From assembly GCA_051453625.1 (NCBI GenBank), contig JBOZIK010000001.1, forward strand, positions 234,846,432 through 234,910,431: a stretch of DNA of 64,000 bases. The letters are read 5' to 3'. Below the pieces are notes generated by a model. That model had not been told where the DNA came from. It saw only the letters and a list, made by a program, of their open reading frames with translations, and searched no databases. The translations under genes and the position numbers were made by a program. Shown in pieces: positions 22,599 through 34,076 of this stretch (its first letter is position 1; the number at the start of each line of letters is the position of its first letter). Origin of the DNA: Welwitschia mirabilis. Taxonomy: Eukaryota; Gnetophyta; Gnetopsida; Welwitschiales.

Positions 22599-24154
22599 TA
22601 TAGGATCAAGAATCCTAGAGAGGGGGGTGACTAGGTTTCTAAAAATTATTCAAATAACTTTACAATATTCACCTTACTTGAAAAAAATCACTAAAAAACT
22701 TGTGCAAAAAATTTGAAACTATTCTAAAAACTAAAATAATAGAAAGCTTAAAAATACCAATCAGAAGTATATAAGATTTATAGTAGTTCAGAAAAACACC
22801 CTACTCTACTCTCTATGATCAGCTTCTATTCAATCCTAATCTAGATCTCCATTAATCTTTTCTAGGTATTGTAGGTTCACTTGTAACCTTTATAAATGGA
22901 CTTTTTCTAAAGGCCCAGTCTCAACCTTTTGCAAGAAACCATAGTAGTAATGATGATATTCTCAAATGCACAAGTATCATTTGATCTTTTACTCAAGAAT
23001 GGTATTNNNNNNNNNNNNNNNNNNNNNNNNNNNNNNNNNNNNNNNNNNNNNNNNNNNNNNNNNNNNNNNNNNNNNNNNNNNNNNNNNNNNNNNNNNNNNN
23101 NNNNNNGGCCCAGTCTCAACCTTTTGCAAGAAACCATAGTAGTAATGATGATATGCTCAAATGCACAAGTATCATTTGATCTTTGACTCAAGAATGGTAT
23201 TGAATCACTTCTTCAGAAGATGGTACAATCTGAAAATAAAGAGCACTAGAGACCTAATCGTATATGCAAAGATACCATAATTCTTATTTTATTATTAGTT
23301 AAGAATGAGATTCCCTTGAGTACAATGAACAAATTCAAAAGATTTAAAAGTTTGGTACAGTGATTTTAACTTATAACAATATATAGTGAAAGAATTTTAG
23401 GGTTTTTACAAGTAAAAATATCTTCTAATAGACATAAAATGATATAACTAATGACTATAAAAATTTGTGTTTTTATCATAGTCGTTTGACCCCTCGAAAT
23501 TCCAATCGATCCCACTTATTGCCATTACTTAAATTAGTCACTTTATGTTCTTTTAGTCAACCCAGTTTCTTATGGCTCCATATCCAGTCAACCCCTCATG
23601 GTCTGGTTGACTACTCATCTAATCGCATGCATATTTATCTGGTCATCTACTTGGTCTAGCTAAAATCCAGCATAGTTTTCTACTCCATGTCTGGTCGATC
23701 CTTCAGGAATCCATTCAATCCCTTACTGACCATCTATGAAGTATTGATGATTAGTTGCATGGATCTAATCAACCTCTTAGGTGTTTAATTGACCCCTTGA
23801 TAATCAGCTAGGAAATATCAAATGCATAGTGCTCAGATTCGATTGACCCCTAAGATGTCCAGTCAACTCCTTGATGATTAGTTAAGAATTATTAGATGCA
23901 CAGGTTCATAGGTCTGGTTGATCCCTTTGAATTTATTTTACTTTTAAGTATTTGCTTCAGTTATAGTTGACCCCTTAAAATTTTGGTCGACCTATTGAGA
24001 AGTATCAAAACTTGATAGATTTCAAGATTAAAATATAATATAAAATAGTTTAGCTTCTGACCTATATATGATCAATATTTTTTTCAAAAGATACAATAAA
24101 TTTACTATTCAAAAAATATTAGTTTGACATCAATTAGTAAATCATAATTCAACA
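22599..24154 (-). repeat. Copia-1 5' LTR
   Basis: Matches the 3' LTR over its length. The minus-strand start TGTTGAATT is at 24154, next to AAAAC. The raw length of 1556 is inflated by a 100-N gap (23007-23106) and a 95-bp repeated contig end (22912-23006 and 23107-23201); without these it is about 1.36 kb, close to the other LTR. The open frames at 22907-23191 are created by the duplicated contig end. The GTCGAC-type array is at about 23480-23990. Confidence 0.88.
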
Positions 24155-24159
24155 AAAAC
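24155..24159. other. Target-site duplication of Copia-1, right copy (AAAAC)
   Basis: Identical to 12978-12982. Chromovirus integrase sequence resumes directly after it. Confidence 0.85.
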
Positions 24160-24895
24160 CTCTTTGAGTTATTGGAAGTTCTATAATAAAGTTCATGTAA
24201 ACCACATCTCATTTATAAGGATGAAGTAATCCTGTTAAATTTCTATTTTCTACTTTAACTTGTTAATAGTTAAGGCACCTTTACACAAATTCTACTATAT
24301 CCTTTTTCATTCTTAGCCATCAAAATTTTTCTTTTATATTTTGATATATTTTAGTTCTTCGTACATAACCTACTATAGGTGGATTATGAAATTTAAACAT
24401 TAGATTATGTTTAATTCCATCTACATTAGAAACCAAAAATCTTCCATTGAATCTGATAATAACATCTAAATCAATACTAAAATTATTTGAATCTATTGAT
24501 TTTTTAATCCAGTCCTTTAATTTTTGATAATTCTCATCCTTTTTTTGTTCCTCTTACATAATGGTAAGATATGGACTTTGAATTTCCATGATTACTTTAA
24601 GATAACCTCATCTACTAAGAGCATCTACAACTTATTTCTCATATCTTCATGGTATAAAATATCTAGATCAAAATCACATAAAAATTTCATCCATATTCTT
24701 TACCTAAGGCTTAAGTTTGGTTAAGTAAAAATGTATTTTAAACTCTTATGCTCTGTCCAAACTTGAAACTTTACATCATAGAGATAATGATTCCACAATT
24801 TTAAAGCAAAAATTACTATAATTAATTTAAGATCATAAGTAGAATAATTTCTCCCATGAGTTTTAAGTTGTCTTAATCCATAGGCTATTTTTTTA
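24160..24895 (-). pseudogene. Chromovirus RNase H and integrase N-terminal half
   Basis: The RNase H segment at 24721-24894 is open: AYGLRQLKTHGRNYSTYDLK, then IVIFALKLWNHYLYDVKF and EHKSLKYIFT, closely following the Ty3-Gypsy pattern (YASRQLK, DLEL, VFALK, HYLYG, DHKSLKYIFTQ); the Asp of DHKSL is Glu. Integrase follows toward lower coordinates and reaches a VVYMNFIIELP segment (WDVISMDFI in relatives) at about 24170-24215, just before the Copia-1 insertion. The remainder is at 11916-12977. Confidence 0.82.
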
Positions 24896-25476
24896 NNNNN
24901 NNNNNNNNNNNNNNNNNNNNNNNNNNNNNNNNNNNNNNNNNNNNNNNNNNNNNNNNNNNNNNNNNNNNNNNNNNNNNNNNNNNNNNNNNNNNNNNNNNNN
25001 NNNNNNNNNNNNNNNNNNNNNNNNNNNNNNNNNNNNNNNNNNNNNNNNNNNNNNNNNNNNNNNNNNNNNNNNNNNNNNNNNNNNNNNNNNNNNNNNNNNN
25101 NNNNNNNNNNNNNNNNNNNNNNNNNNNNNNNNNNNNNNNNNNNNNNNNNNNNNNNNNNNNNNNNNNNNNNNNNNNNNNNNNNNNNNNNNNNNNNNNNNNN
25201 NNNNNNNNNNNNNNNNNNNNNNNNNNNNNNNNNNNNNNNNNNNNNNNNNNNNNNNNNNNNNNNNNNNNNNNNNNNNNNNNNNNNNNNNNNNNNNNNNNNN
25301 NNNNNNNNNNNNNNNNNNNNNNNNNNNNNNNNNNNNNNNNNNNNNNNNNNNNNNNNNNNNNNNNNNNNNNNNNNNNNNNNNNNNNNNNNNNNNNNNNNNN
25401 NNNNNNNNNNNNNNNNNNNNNNNNNNNNNNNNNNNNNNNNNNNNNNNNNNNNNNNNNNNNNNNNNNNNNNNNNNNN
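24896..25476. other. Assembly gap (581 N) within chromovirus RT/RNase H
   Basis: It separates the RNase H from the RT. The uninterrupted relative at 33780-33900 suggests only about 0.1-0.2 kb is truly missing, so the gap size may be wrong or it hides an insertion. The N-filled open frames across it are meaningless. Confidence 0.8.
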
Positions 25477-26990
25477 AGTCTTTGAATCATCTGATATTAC
25501 TAAGACTAAAGCATTAGTTAAGCATTCAAATGATGGTTGACATTTTTCTATCCATTTCAATTCTTTAATTTCTTTAAAAATATTGTTAGTGAAGAAGATA
25601 TATTAGAAAAGTTAAATATCAATCAATGATAGTATCCAACAAGACCAAGAAAGCTTCCAACCTTAACTTTCTAGGTATTAGCCATCTCATGATTACTCTA
25701 ACTTTATTTTGATCCACTAATATACCTTTTTTAGATATTACATGATCTAAAAATTAAATAAATTCCTTTTAAAAAGAGTATTTTTCTATGTTGGCATATA
25801 ATTGGTGATTTCATAAAGTTTTTAATACTATTATGAAGTTGTTTTCATGCTTTTTATAAGCATTGGAATAAATGAGGATGTCATTACTAAATACTATTAC
25901 AAAGAAAACAAGATGTGGTTAAAAGATGTAATTCATAATACTCATAAATATTATAGGGGCATTAGGTAAATCTAAAGGCATAACAGTGAACTTATAATGC
26001 CCAGAGTGGGTTCTAAATGCTATTTTATGAATATCTTTTTTTAGTTTAAAATTAATAATATTAAAATCTTAGATCAATTTTTAAGAATATTTTGGCTTCC
26101 TTTAGTTGATTAAAAAGATAATCTATTCTTGGTTGTAGATACTTGTTCTTGATGTTAACCTTATTTTGGCTATCTATAAATAATGTATAATCTTAATATT
26201 CCATCCTTTTTCTTTACAAATAATATAGGTGCTTCCTCATGATAATAAACTAGGATGAATGAAGCCTTTTTGTAAGAGTTTTTAACATTTAATTTTTAAT
26301 TCTTTCATTTCTATATGAGACATTTTGTATAATGGATTAGAAATTGGTTGGATACCTTGGATCAATTTAATGGAAAATGAAACTTTTCAAAGTGGTGACA
26401 TTTCTGATAATTCTATTATAAGTACATCAAGATATTCTTGGACTAGTGGTATATTCTTTACTAAAGTTTCTTCTTCTTTTAAGTTACTTGATTTTAGGTA
26501 TAGCATATAAATTAGTGATTTCCTCTTATTTTCTCTTTTTACATTTTTTTGCATTAATTAAATTCTTCACTACTGATTTGTAATGACCTTGAAAGATTAT
26601 TCTTTGCCCATGATTTATCATTCTTACTTAATGCTTTTTACAATTTACAACTCCTCTATTCCACATTAACTAGGTCATATCCAAAATAATGCTAAATATT
26701 CCTAAGTCAATAACAATGGGTTGTATCTAAAAATCTCCCCAGCTTAGGGATAAAGTATAATTTTTGACTTGTTAATTAACTTTGAAAATGGACCCATTTG
26801 CTAACTCTATGCATCCCTTAATTGGATCACAACATAACTTACAGTAATTCTAGAAGATATAAAGCAATGTTTTACTCCATCATCAAATGAAATTACTTCT
26901 TTATTATGAAGTAAAGCCTTACCTTCTATGATAGAGCTCTGAAAGATGTATATAATGTAATGAACATTATCTTACATTACGATTTCCTTT
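25477..26990 (-). pseudogene. Chromovirus protease and reverse transcriptase
   Basis: Protease remnants lie at about 26600-26980 (SFDDGVKHCFISSR resembles the IDSGASHSFIS active site region, active Asp segment damaged). RT follows at lower coordinates: HEEAPILFVKKKDGI near 26200-26250 and FSNDILIYS at about 25872-25898, the usual FIDDILIYS active site with its first Asp changed to Asn. Many stops. It joins gag upstream and RNase H downstream in the usual gypsy order. Confidence 0.8.
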
Positions 26991-26999
26991 AAAATAGTA

Positions 27000-27840
27000 G
27001 TAGTAATATACATTATACTGGTTTTGGTATTGATACTGACTAGGAATTTGGTAGAAGTTGGATCTCTGAGGTTGATTACTTACATAGCTTTAACTAGGAA
27101 TATTCTAGTCTCTTTTGAATGGAGGATACTTTGGTTGATTAAAATTCTTATTTTACCTATTACTGCTATTGACATTATTTTTGTTAAAGTATCAATTCTT
27201 ATCTTAATAAGAAATCTGTGATTAATTCTCTTTAAAGGTATGCCTCCATGGAAGAATTTTTCTTAATTTCTTATTATCTTTGCTAGTTTTGTTTTACTAT
27301 CTTTGTCTTTTCTAAAGCCTCTACTAGACTCTTAGGTGTAAACATGAATACTTTAGTAGCAACAGAAGGAAGGGGACTATCAATAAAGAGAATTTCTCTT
27401 AGCTTCTTCATCTAGATGTATATGTGATATATATCTTAATAATTCTATAAATGTTCACTCATAAGATGTTATGATTAGGTTATGGGCTTTTCTTAGATTG
27501 CAAAATTTTATAACCTTCTAGAAAATATAGAACATGGTAATTTACCTCTCTTTAAAGATGTGCTTAAATTCCCTCCATGAAAGTTCTAGATCTCCTAAAT
27601 TAGTCATTTTTATTTTCCACCTTATATTAGCTTCTCCTTGTAACATATAAATAACTAAAGAAACATTTTCATATTCATCACATCTTAAAGTACCTATAAC
27701 CTTTTTAACATTACTCAGCCATGCTTCTACTTTGAAAGGATTTAAACCTATTACAAACTTTTGTGGATTTAGCTTAATAAACATTTGAATTAATTTCCCC
27801 ATACCCACTTCCTTAGGTTGATTGATACCATTGTATACTT
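27000..27840 (-). pseudogene. Chromovirus gag
   Basis: The open minus-strand segment at 27542-27808 holds the retrotransposon gag core: FIKLNPQKFVIGLNPFKVEA then WLSNVKKVIGTL, VSLVIYMLQGEANIRW and LSWREFKHIF, matching the LNPP-F-G, A-EWL, A-FML-GEA--WW and W-EF pattern of chromovirus gag. The nucleocapsid part toward 27000 is too eroded to show a clear CCHC knuckle. Confidence 0.85.
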
Positions 27841-28990
27841 ATGGGTTTTAACCTTAATTACTATTTGTAATAGGAACTTCATGAAGGTATTCATTAATGT
27901 TTTTGGATTTAGGTTGAACGGGGGTTGGTTTCCATCATTAGGATTCTGACTCTCTCGTGCATACTCTTGACATTGATTATTTGGTGTGACTAATCTAGTC
28001 TCAAGGTTTAACTAATAATGATGAAGCATATGAAAGAAGGATAAATTTCTATAAGATTACTTTTGGAAATATCATAGATATTATTAAGGTTAAACTTAAA
28101 TTTTTATAATATTAGGAAAGAGATAGTTATCATTATGAGGTGATGGGTCCTTATTTATATCTTAAAGCACATAATCAGGTTTATTCCCTTTTTTTACTTT
28201 TAATAAATAATGTTTATGAGTTATGAATATAAGTTTTTACTTTAAAGTTATGTGATCATATAATTTAGAATGAATAACTTGATTGAAGGTTTAATTATCG
28301 CTAAGGTATTTAATTATAAGATATTATTTAAGTATTTATATTTCTTACAAAAGATTAAGTTCTTTCATAAATCATATAAGGTCATTATCCTAAACTCTTA
28401 AGATAATTTTAATTCTTCTAAGTAATTATTACCTATAGTTATAAGGTAATAGAGTCTTTAATGATTTGAATTCATCATCATTCTTAGTTTATTTAGGAAT
28501 TTAGAATTACCATAAATATGATTAGCATAATCATCACCTAGGGGTTGGGCTTATAGTTAACCTTATGAATACTGTGGTAACTATGCTAAATATAACTAAC
28601 TTCTAGGATTGTTAAGGTGCTAAGATTATCATTAGTGTAATAATTACAATTAATGGAATTAATATAAATGTAATTTGATAAATATTTAGTAAGTAGCAAA
28701 ATTATAGATATAATGAAATTGATGACTATTATGAGATAGGATTAAATTCATGCTTATCTAAGAGTTAGAGTTATCTTGAAATCTAGTATTATCAAGAATA
28801 TAGTATTATCAAGAATATAACTGATCTTACTCATAATTTAAGATTATTAGAGATATAACTAACTTTATAGTTATTAGAAATTAAGGTTATTATGGTTATT
28901 AAAGAGAAAGATTGTTAAAAATGTAATTGAATTTATATTCTTATAAATTTATAAGTTCTTAACATAAGTATTATTTATGTTAACTTAGAG
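27841..28990 (-). other. Chromovirus leader and eroded gag start
   Basis: AT-rich, without readable frame. It contains degenerate short repeats, for example TAGTATTATCAAGAATA twice in succession near 28790-28825 and several TAATAACTATAA-like units up to about 28920. On the minus strand these would read as Asn-rich. It lies between the primer site and the recognisable gag. Confidence 0.55.
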
Positions 28991-29002
28991 CTCTAATACC
29001 AA
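28991..29002 (-). other. Chromovirus primer binding site
   Basis: Minus strand TGGTATTAGAGC, 11 of 12 to the initiator Met tRNA site, four bases after the LTR end at 29006. It fixes the orientation and makes LTR2 the 5' LTR of the internal region at 11901-29005. Confidence 0.88.
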
Positions 29003-29005
29003 TTT

Positions 29006-31924
29006 GTGACACCCTCTCTTCTCTTACCTTAATTAAGCACCATTTTTTTTTTCTTTTCTCTTTCTTCCTTCTCTAATATTATTATCTAACAGACACAGTG
29101 AAACCTAGGATCAAATTTTACTTATTCCTTTATTATCATTTCTATATTCTAAGACAAATAAATCATATTAATATTATATATTCACCTATAATTAACTTCC
29201 AGATTATTTTGGTTTACAAACAGTAGNNNNNNNNNNNNNNNNNNNNNNNNNNNNNNNNNNNNNNNNNNNNNNNNNNNNNNNNNNNNNNNNNNNNNNNNNN
29301 NNNNNNNNNNNNNNNNNNNNNNNNNNCAAGATTACAATAATGAAAATCTACATAAAGGAAATATTCTTTTCTTTTCTACTTAAACAAAGGAAATGTTATT
29401 TCTTTTTTCATTTTAATAATAATAAATATATTTCAAATGTATTAGATCATATCTTAATAATGCATTTAAAGAAACTAAATCACTATAGCTATGCGAATCC
29501 TAGAAACATTCTTCCATGCTCATATGACAATCTTCATGGGTTGGTGTAAAGAAGGTAAAGAAAATAAAGTATAGCTTAAACATATTTGTTAAGATATAAA
29601 CCTTTATCTAAGATTTATATGGCTATATTAGAAGTCAATAAAAAAAGTTATAAGCTAACAACTATTTATGTTACTTAAACTACTAAGGTAAGAACTGTTA
29701 CAAGCATATACATTCAAAGTAAGATAAAGAAAAAAGGTAAAAGAGGTATTTATACAAGTAAAATACTATTTATAGGTAATTTAACTTAAAGTTACTGATA
29801 GAAATATATATAATATACTCGAATTCCCTATAAAACTCTATGTAATAATTTTTCTATAATTTAAAACATTAATTATAACATTTTTGATCTCTAAGGAGAA
29901 TCATAGTAAAAAATTAATAACTAATTAATTATGAAAAAAAAAATAAATTATAGTAATTTTTCAAAAGCTAGACACATAATAGGATCCTAATAATCTAACT
30001 AAAACTATCTTGCAATTCTGAAAATATTATTGCTAAAGTTATCATTTAAGGTTAAAGACTATCAAATTTTCTAAAATTATAGTCGTATCACACTATACTA
30101 AAATGATTATAACTTTCAAAATACTTTGAGTTTTTAAATGATTCAATATATTTTGAAAATCTTATTTAATTTATTATAACTTAGGATGCTCAATATTGTA
30201 GATATCTTAACAAACAGTTACAAAAACATAAATTTCTTATTTACTTTTTTTACATGTATTTTCTAATGTATTTTAACAAGTAAATTTTTTAAGAATAGTT
30301 ACCCATTAGAAAAATTATGGTTTTTACACTTTCATATTCATAATACAATACGAGACTCACAAATAAAATTCACTCATTTATACCTACTAATAATAAGCTA
30401 TTATGTTTTTACTGTATGCCTCTATTCTGGAAATTTAATTTTTACCATAATAAAATATGACAAAGTGTCTACAACTAGTTAAGCAACATCTTAGATTAAT
30501 AAAATAATTGGCATACTAACTAATTATTTACAGAATATTTAACTAAGCTACTAATTTGAATTATTATAAAAATAAAAATCAAATCAATTCAAAAAGAACT
30601 ATTTACAATGAACCTTAGGATTTCTATAAAAGAGTACTAATCTAAAAAGATTTTTGAGAATCAGACTTTGCCCCTAAGAAGATGGACTTAATGCATAATA
30701 AATAAAAATATAATATTAAAATAGATATGGGTATTTAATTTTTTTAATATTTTTATATAGTGAATCCTAGGTTACTTGGCCATAATCATCCATCATTAAC
30801 CTCCATGATCAAGCATAAGAGGCCCCTTATATCTTCCTAATCTCTTAGTCAGAGCCAATGGAAGGGAATAATATTTTATAACATGATTAATAAAAATCAT
30901 AAATAATTCCCTGATGCAATATCACATCAAAATATTAGAATCTTTAAAAAAAAAACCATATGGATAATAAAGTAAAGAGCTGATTTGAAAATATTAGTAA
31001 GTCCTTGATAGTTGAAGAGTTCCTTATCTCTAAGCTTCTAAGCTCTAATCTTCATAAGTAAGAGAATGAAAGAAAGAGAGAGGAAAGAAGGAAACACACT
31101 TGTATGAAAAAAAAATGAGAAGTATCTCATTTTACAAGAGAGGAAATAATCTCTATATATAGATAAACAAAGGCACATAACTCAGGATCATAACATCACA
31201 TGATTTAGCATTGATAAGTGGGATGAGTAATAAGTGAGGTTGGAGTTTAAAAAGAGATCATATTTATGACTCATGCACCTAAATAGGGTGAGTAATCTTC
31301 TTTATTTAATTAGTAATGTTAATTACATGCATCATTTCCTCATGCTAGCTCCTTTTTAATCCTTTAAAGGCTCATAAATAAGTTTAATTCATCCAAAATA
31401 TGCATCAAAAGAATAAATGCACAAATCTCAAAATTGTCATATGGCACAATGAGATAAAACCTTCAATTCCAATGAATAAAACAATGAGTATACAATGAAT
31501 CAAATTCCCTTACACATCTTAAGAACATAAAGTTTATGTTAGAGTAAATCTACTCATTTATCATTTTTGGTTCTAGGTAAGAGTGCATGTACTTGTTCAA
31601 ATATTCATTTATTTCAAAATGCATAAAAATCTACCAATCACATAACACAAGCAAGAAAATGTTTGTTCGTAATATAGTACACCAATCATATTTACTAAGA
31701 ATTTAAATGAGTGAATAAAATACAAAATATGTTATTATGTCCTCTTGAAATTTTTAATTTATTAATTTTATCATGTGATTTTAATTCCTCACATAATGGG
31801 ATTATCTAATTTTAAATGTTTAGATAGTTTTAGGTCTTTAAATAAGGATAATTAATTATTTAACTTAAAGATTAATATACTTAATATTTAATTAAATAAG
31901 GTTTACAAAATATGAAATATGATA
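29006..31924 (-). repeat. Chromovirus LTR2 (shared middle LTR)
   Basis: Plus-strand ends TGTGACACCC and AAATATGATA. It aligns with LTR1; the first 38 bases differ at 3 positions. The 100-N gap at 29227-29326 replaces about 0.7 kb present in LTR1 (about 34290-35005), so its real length is near 3.6 kb. A primer site lies at one side and a polypurine tract at the other, so one LTR serves two internal regions. Confidence 0.87.
31153..31162 (-). promoter_or_regulatory. Predicted TATA box of LTR2
   Basis: CTATATATAG, conserved at 36984-36993 in LTR1 in the same context (TATCTCTATATATAGATAAAC). A purine-rich AAAGAAAGAGAGAGGAAAG stretch lies about 80 bp to the left, downstream in the element. Predicted only. 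Confidence 0.5.
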
Positions 31925-31937
31925 TCCTTCCCTACTT
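31925..31937 (-). other. Chromovirus polypurine tract at LTR2
   Basis: Minus strand AGTAGGGAAGGA directly before the LTR start. Confidence 0.75.
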
Positions 31938-31939
31938 AG

Positions 31940-33100
31940 ACTGATTTACTCCTAGAGATCAAAATACATAAAGAGCTTAAGAACACCTAACTACATATTA
32001 TGAGATTCAAAAAGATTTGAGTATTAATTTTTAGTGTTTCCTCTAGCTTTAAAGTAGATTCATCAGAAATTTGATTACTCCACTTTATGTTCACTTAATT
32101 AATCTTCAAATTTTCTAAATTCATATTTCATTAGTCTAGCACTACTTTTGCCTTCTCTATAATTGAACAATCTAGTTTAACTTGAATATGAGATCAATTT
32201 AACACATGAGAAGGATCTACAATATACTTTCTTAAAATACTTATATGAGAAACATTATGCATGTACAATATGCAATAGATCCAAATCTTTCTGATATTTT
32301 AAATTATTCAATGAGTTTAGGAGCTAACTTTAATCTCTTAACTTATCTTATTAATGATTTCATTGGTGATGCTTTAAAAAATACATGATCACCTATTTTG
32401 AATGCAAGATTTCTTATTTAATACTTTGCATACATCTGTTGTCTATTTTCTACTTCTTTAAGTCTATTCTAAATTATAATAATTTTACTTTTTATTTCTT
32501 ATAATATTTTTAGTTCTATCATCAATCTTTCTTTAGGTTTTATCCATGAAGTAGGTTCTCTACTCTTTCTACCATATAGAGCTTCAAATGGAGCCATTTG
32601 AATTAAAATTTGATAATTATTACCATATGCAAATTATAACAATAATAGGTACTCTTCCTAACTCTCAGAATTATCTAGAATACATGCTTTGAGAAGATCT
32701 TCTAAAAATTTGATTAACTATTTTTGCCTAACCATCTATTTAAGGATGAAATGCAATACTCATATTTAACTTGGTTTCTAAACCCATTTGTAAATCTTGC
32801 CAAAACTTAGAATTAAAGTTTGAATCTTTATTAGAGATAATTACTAAAGGTATACCATGTAGTCAAATAATGTTTTTGAATATATACTTTAACTATATCC
32901 TGCGCATTATAAGTAGATTTTACTAGAATGAAATGTGCTAACTTAGTTGTTGTATCAATTATTACCATAATAGAGTTATTATCTCTTTGATTTTTTGGAA
33001 GTTTTACAATAAATTCCATGCAAATCACATCCAATTTATATTCTAAAATATGATGAAGATAAATTAATCCTCCTAGATTTATATGTTCTGCTTTAACTTG
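31940..33100 (-). pseudogene. Chromovirus integrase and chromodomain (truncated copy)
   Basis: Uninterrupted counterpart of the split integrase. The open segment 32831-33034 reads MDVICMEFIVKLPKN, NSIMVIIDTTTKLAHFILVK and AQDIVKVYIQKH, matching the WDxISMDFI-GLP start of the catalytic core; the first catalytic Asp position (MDF) is Glu. AFHP near 32760 and APFEALYGRK near 32580-32600 follow. The chromodomain-like tail VNIKWSNQ, then DESTLKLEETLK, is at about 32010-32130 with two stops just before it. Domain order matches chromoviruses. Confidence 0.82.
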
Positions 33101-34076
33101 TTAATAACTATGGTAAGTTGACACAAATTCTACTATACCCTTTTTCATCCTTGGCTACAAAAATTTTTATCTCATGTTTTGATACATTCTAGTCCCTCTA
33201 GGATGATATGATATAGGTTGATTATAAAAGTTAAACATTAGATTATGTCTAATTCCATCTACATTAGAAACTGAAAAGCTTCCCTTGAATATAATAATAC
33301 CATCTAAATCAATACTAAAATTCTCTAAATCTATTGATTTTTCTAACTGGTCCTTTAATTTTTTACTATTCTCAACCTTTTTTATCCCTCTAACATAATG
33401 GTAGGAATTTTTCTTTGAATTTTTATGATTACTTTAAGATAACCTCATCCACTAAGAGCATCTGCGACCTTATTTCCCTTTCCATTATGGCATAAAATCT
33501 TTAAATCAAAATCATGTAAAAATTTCATCCATCTTCTTTGCCTAAGATTTAAGTTTGATTAAGTAAAAATGTATTTGAAACTCTTATGATTTATCTAAAC
33601 TTAAAATTTTACATCATAAACATAATTATTCCACAATTTTAAAGCAAAAATTACTACAACTAATTCAAGATCATGAACAAGATAATTTTTCTCATGAGTT
33701 TTAAGTTGTCTTAATCCATAAGCTATTACTTTTTTATCTTGTTCAAGCACTACTTCAAGACCTTTTCTAGATGGATTGGTAAAAATTAAAAAGGGTTTTA
33801 AATCATCTGGTATTACTAAGAATTAAGCTTTAGTTAAGCACTCTTTAAGATAATCAAAAAATTACTAACATTTTTCTATTTTTTGAAAATCTTTATTTTT
33901 ATTTAAAAGGCTTGTTAATGAAGAAGATCTTTAGAGAAGTTAAAGATGAATCAATAATAGTACTCATCACGACCAAGAAAGATTTTAATCTTAGTAATAT
34001 CTATTATAAGTATTAGCCATTTCATGATTGCTTTAACTTTATCTTGATCCTCTGATATACCTCCCTTGGATATTAC
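33101..34076 (-). pseudogene. Chromovirus RT C-terminus and RNase H (truncated copy)
   Basis: RNase H reads IAYGLRQLKTHEKNYLVHDL, VVVIFALKLWNN and later GNKVADAL (ADALSR in relatives). Upstream the RT thumb reads VISKGGISEDQDKVKAIM at about 34020-34076, and there it stops: the next base belongs to LTR1. Protease, gag, primer site and most of RT are absent from this copy. Confidence 0.82.

Larger units (their letters stand above)
12983..24154 (-). mobile_element. Copia-1: full-length Maximus/SIRE-like Ty1-Copia element
   Basis: Minus-strand order: 5' LTR (22599-24154), PBS, gag, pre-integrase and integrase, RT, RNase H, third ORF, polypurine tract, 3' LTR (12983-14374). LTRs begin TGTTGAATT and end TATA where CA is expected. 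It splits the integrase of the chromovirus and is bounded by AAAAC. In a 60-bp stretch compared by eye (13681-13740 against the matching part of the other LTR near 23481) I count 14 differences, 10 of them transitions, so it is old. The third ORF after RNase H and the gag type point to Maximus/SIRE. The internal region holds two diverged copies of the integrase segment. Confidence 0.88.

Noticed and set aside
22907-23191. Frame with an internal repeat of about 28 residues
   Set aside because: The repeat comes from a contig end placed on both sides of a 100-N gap.
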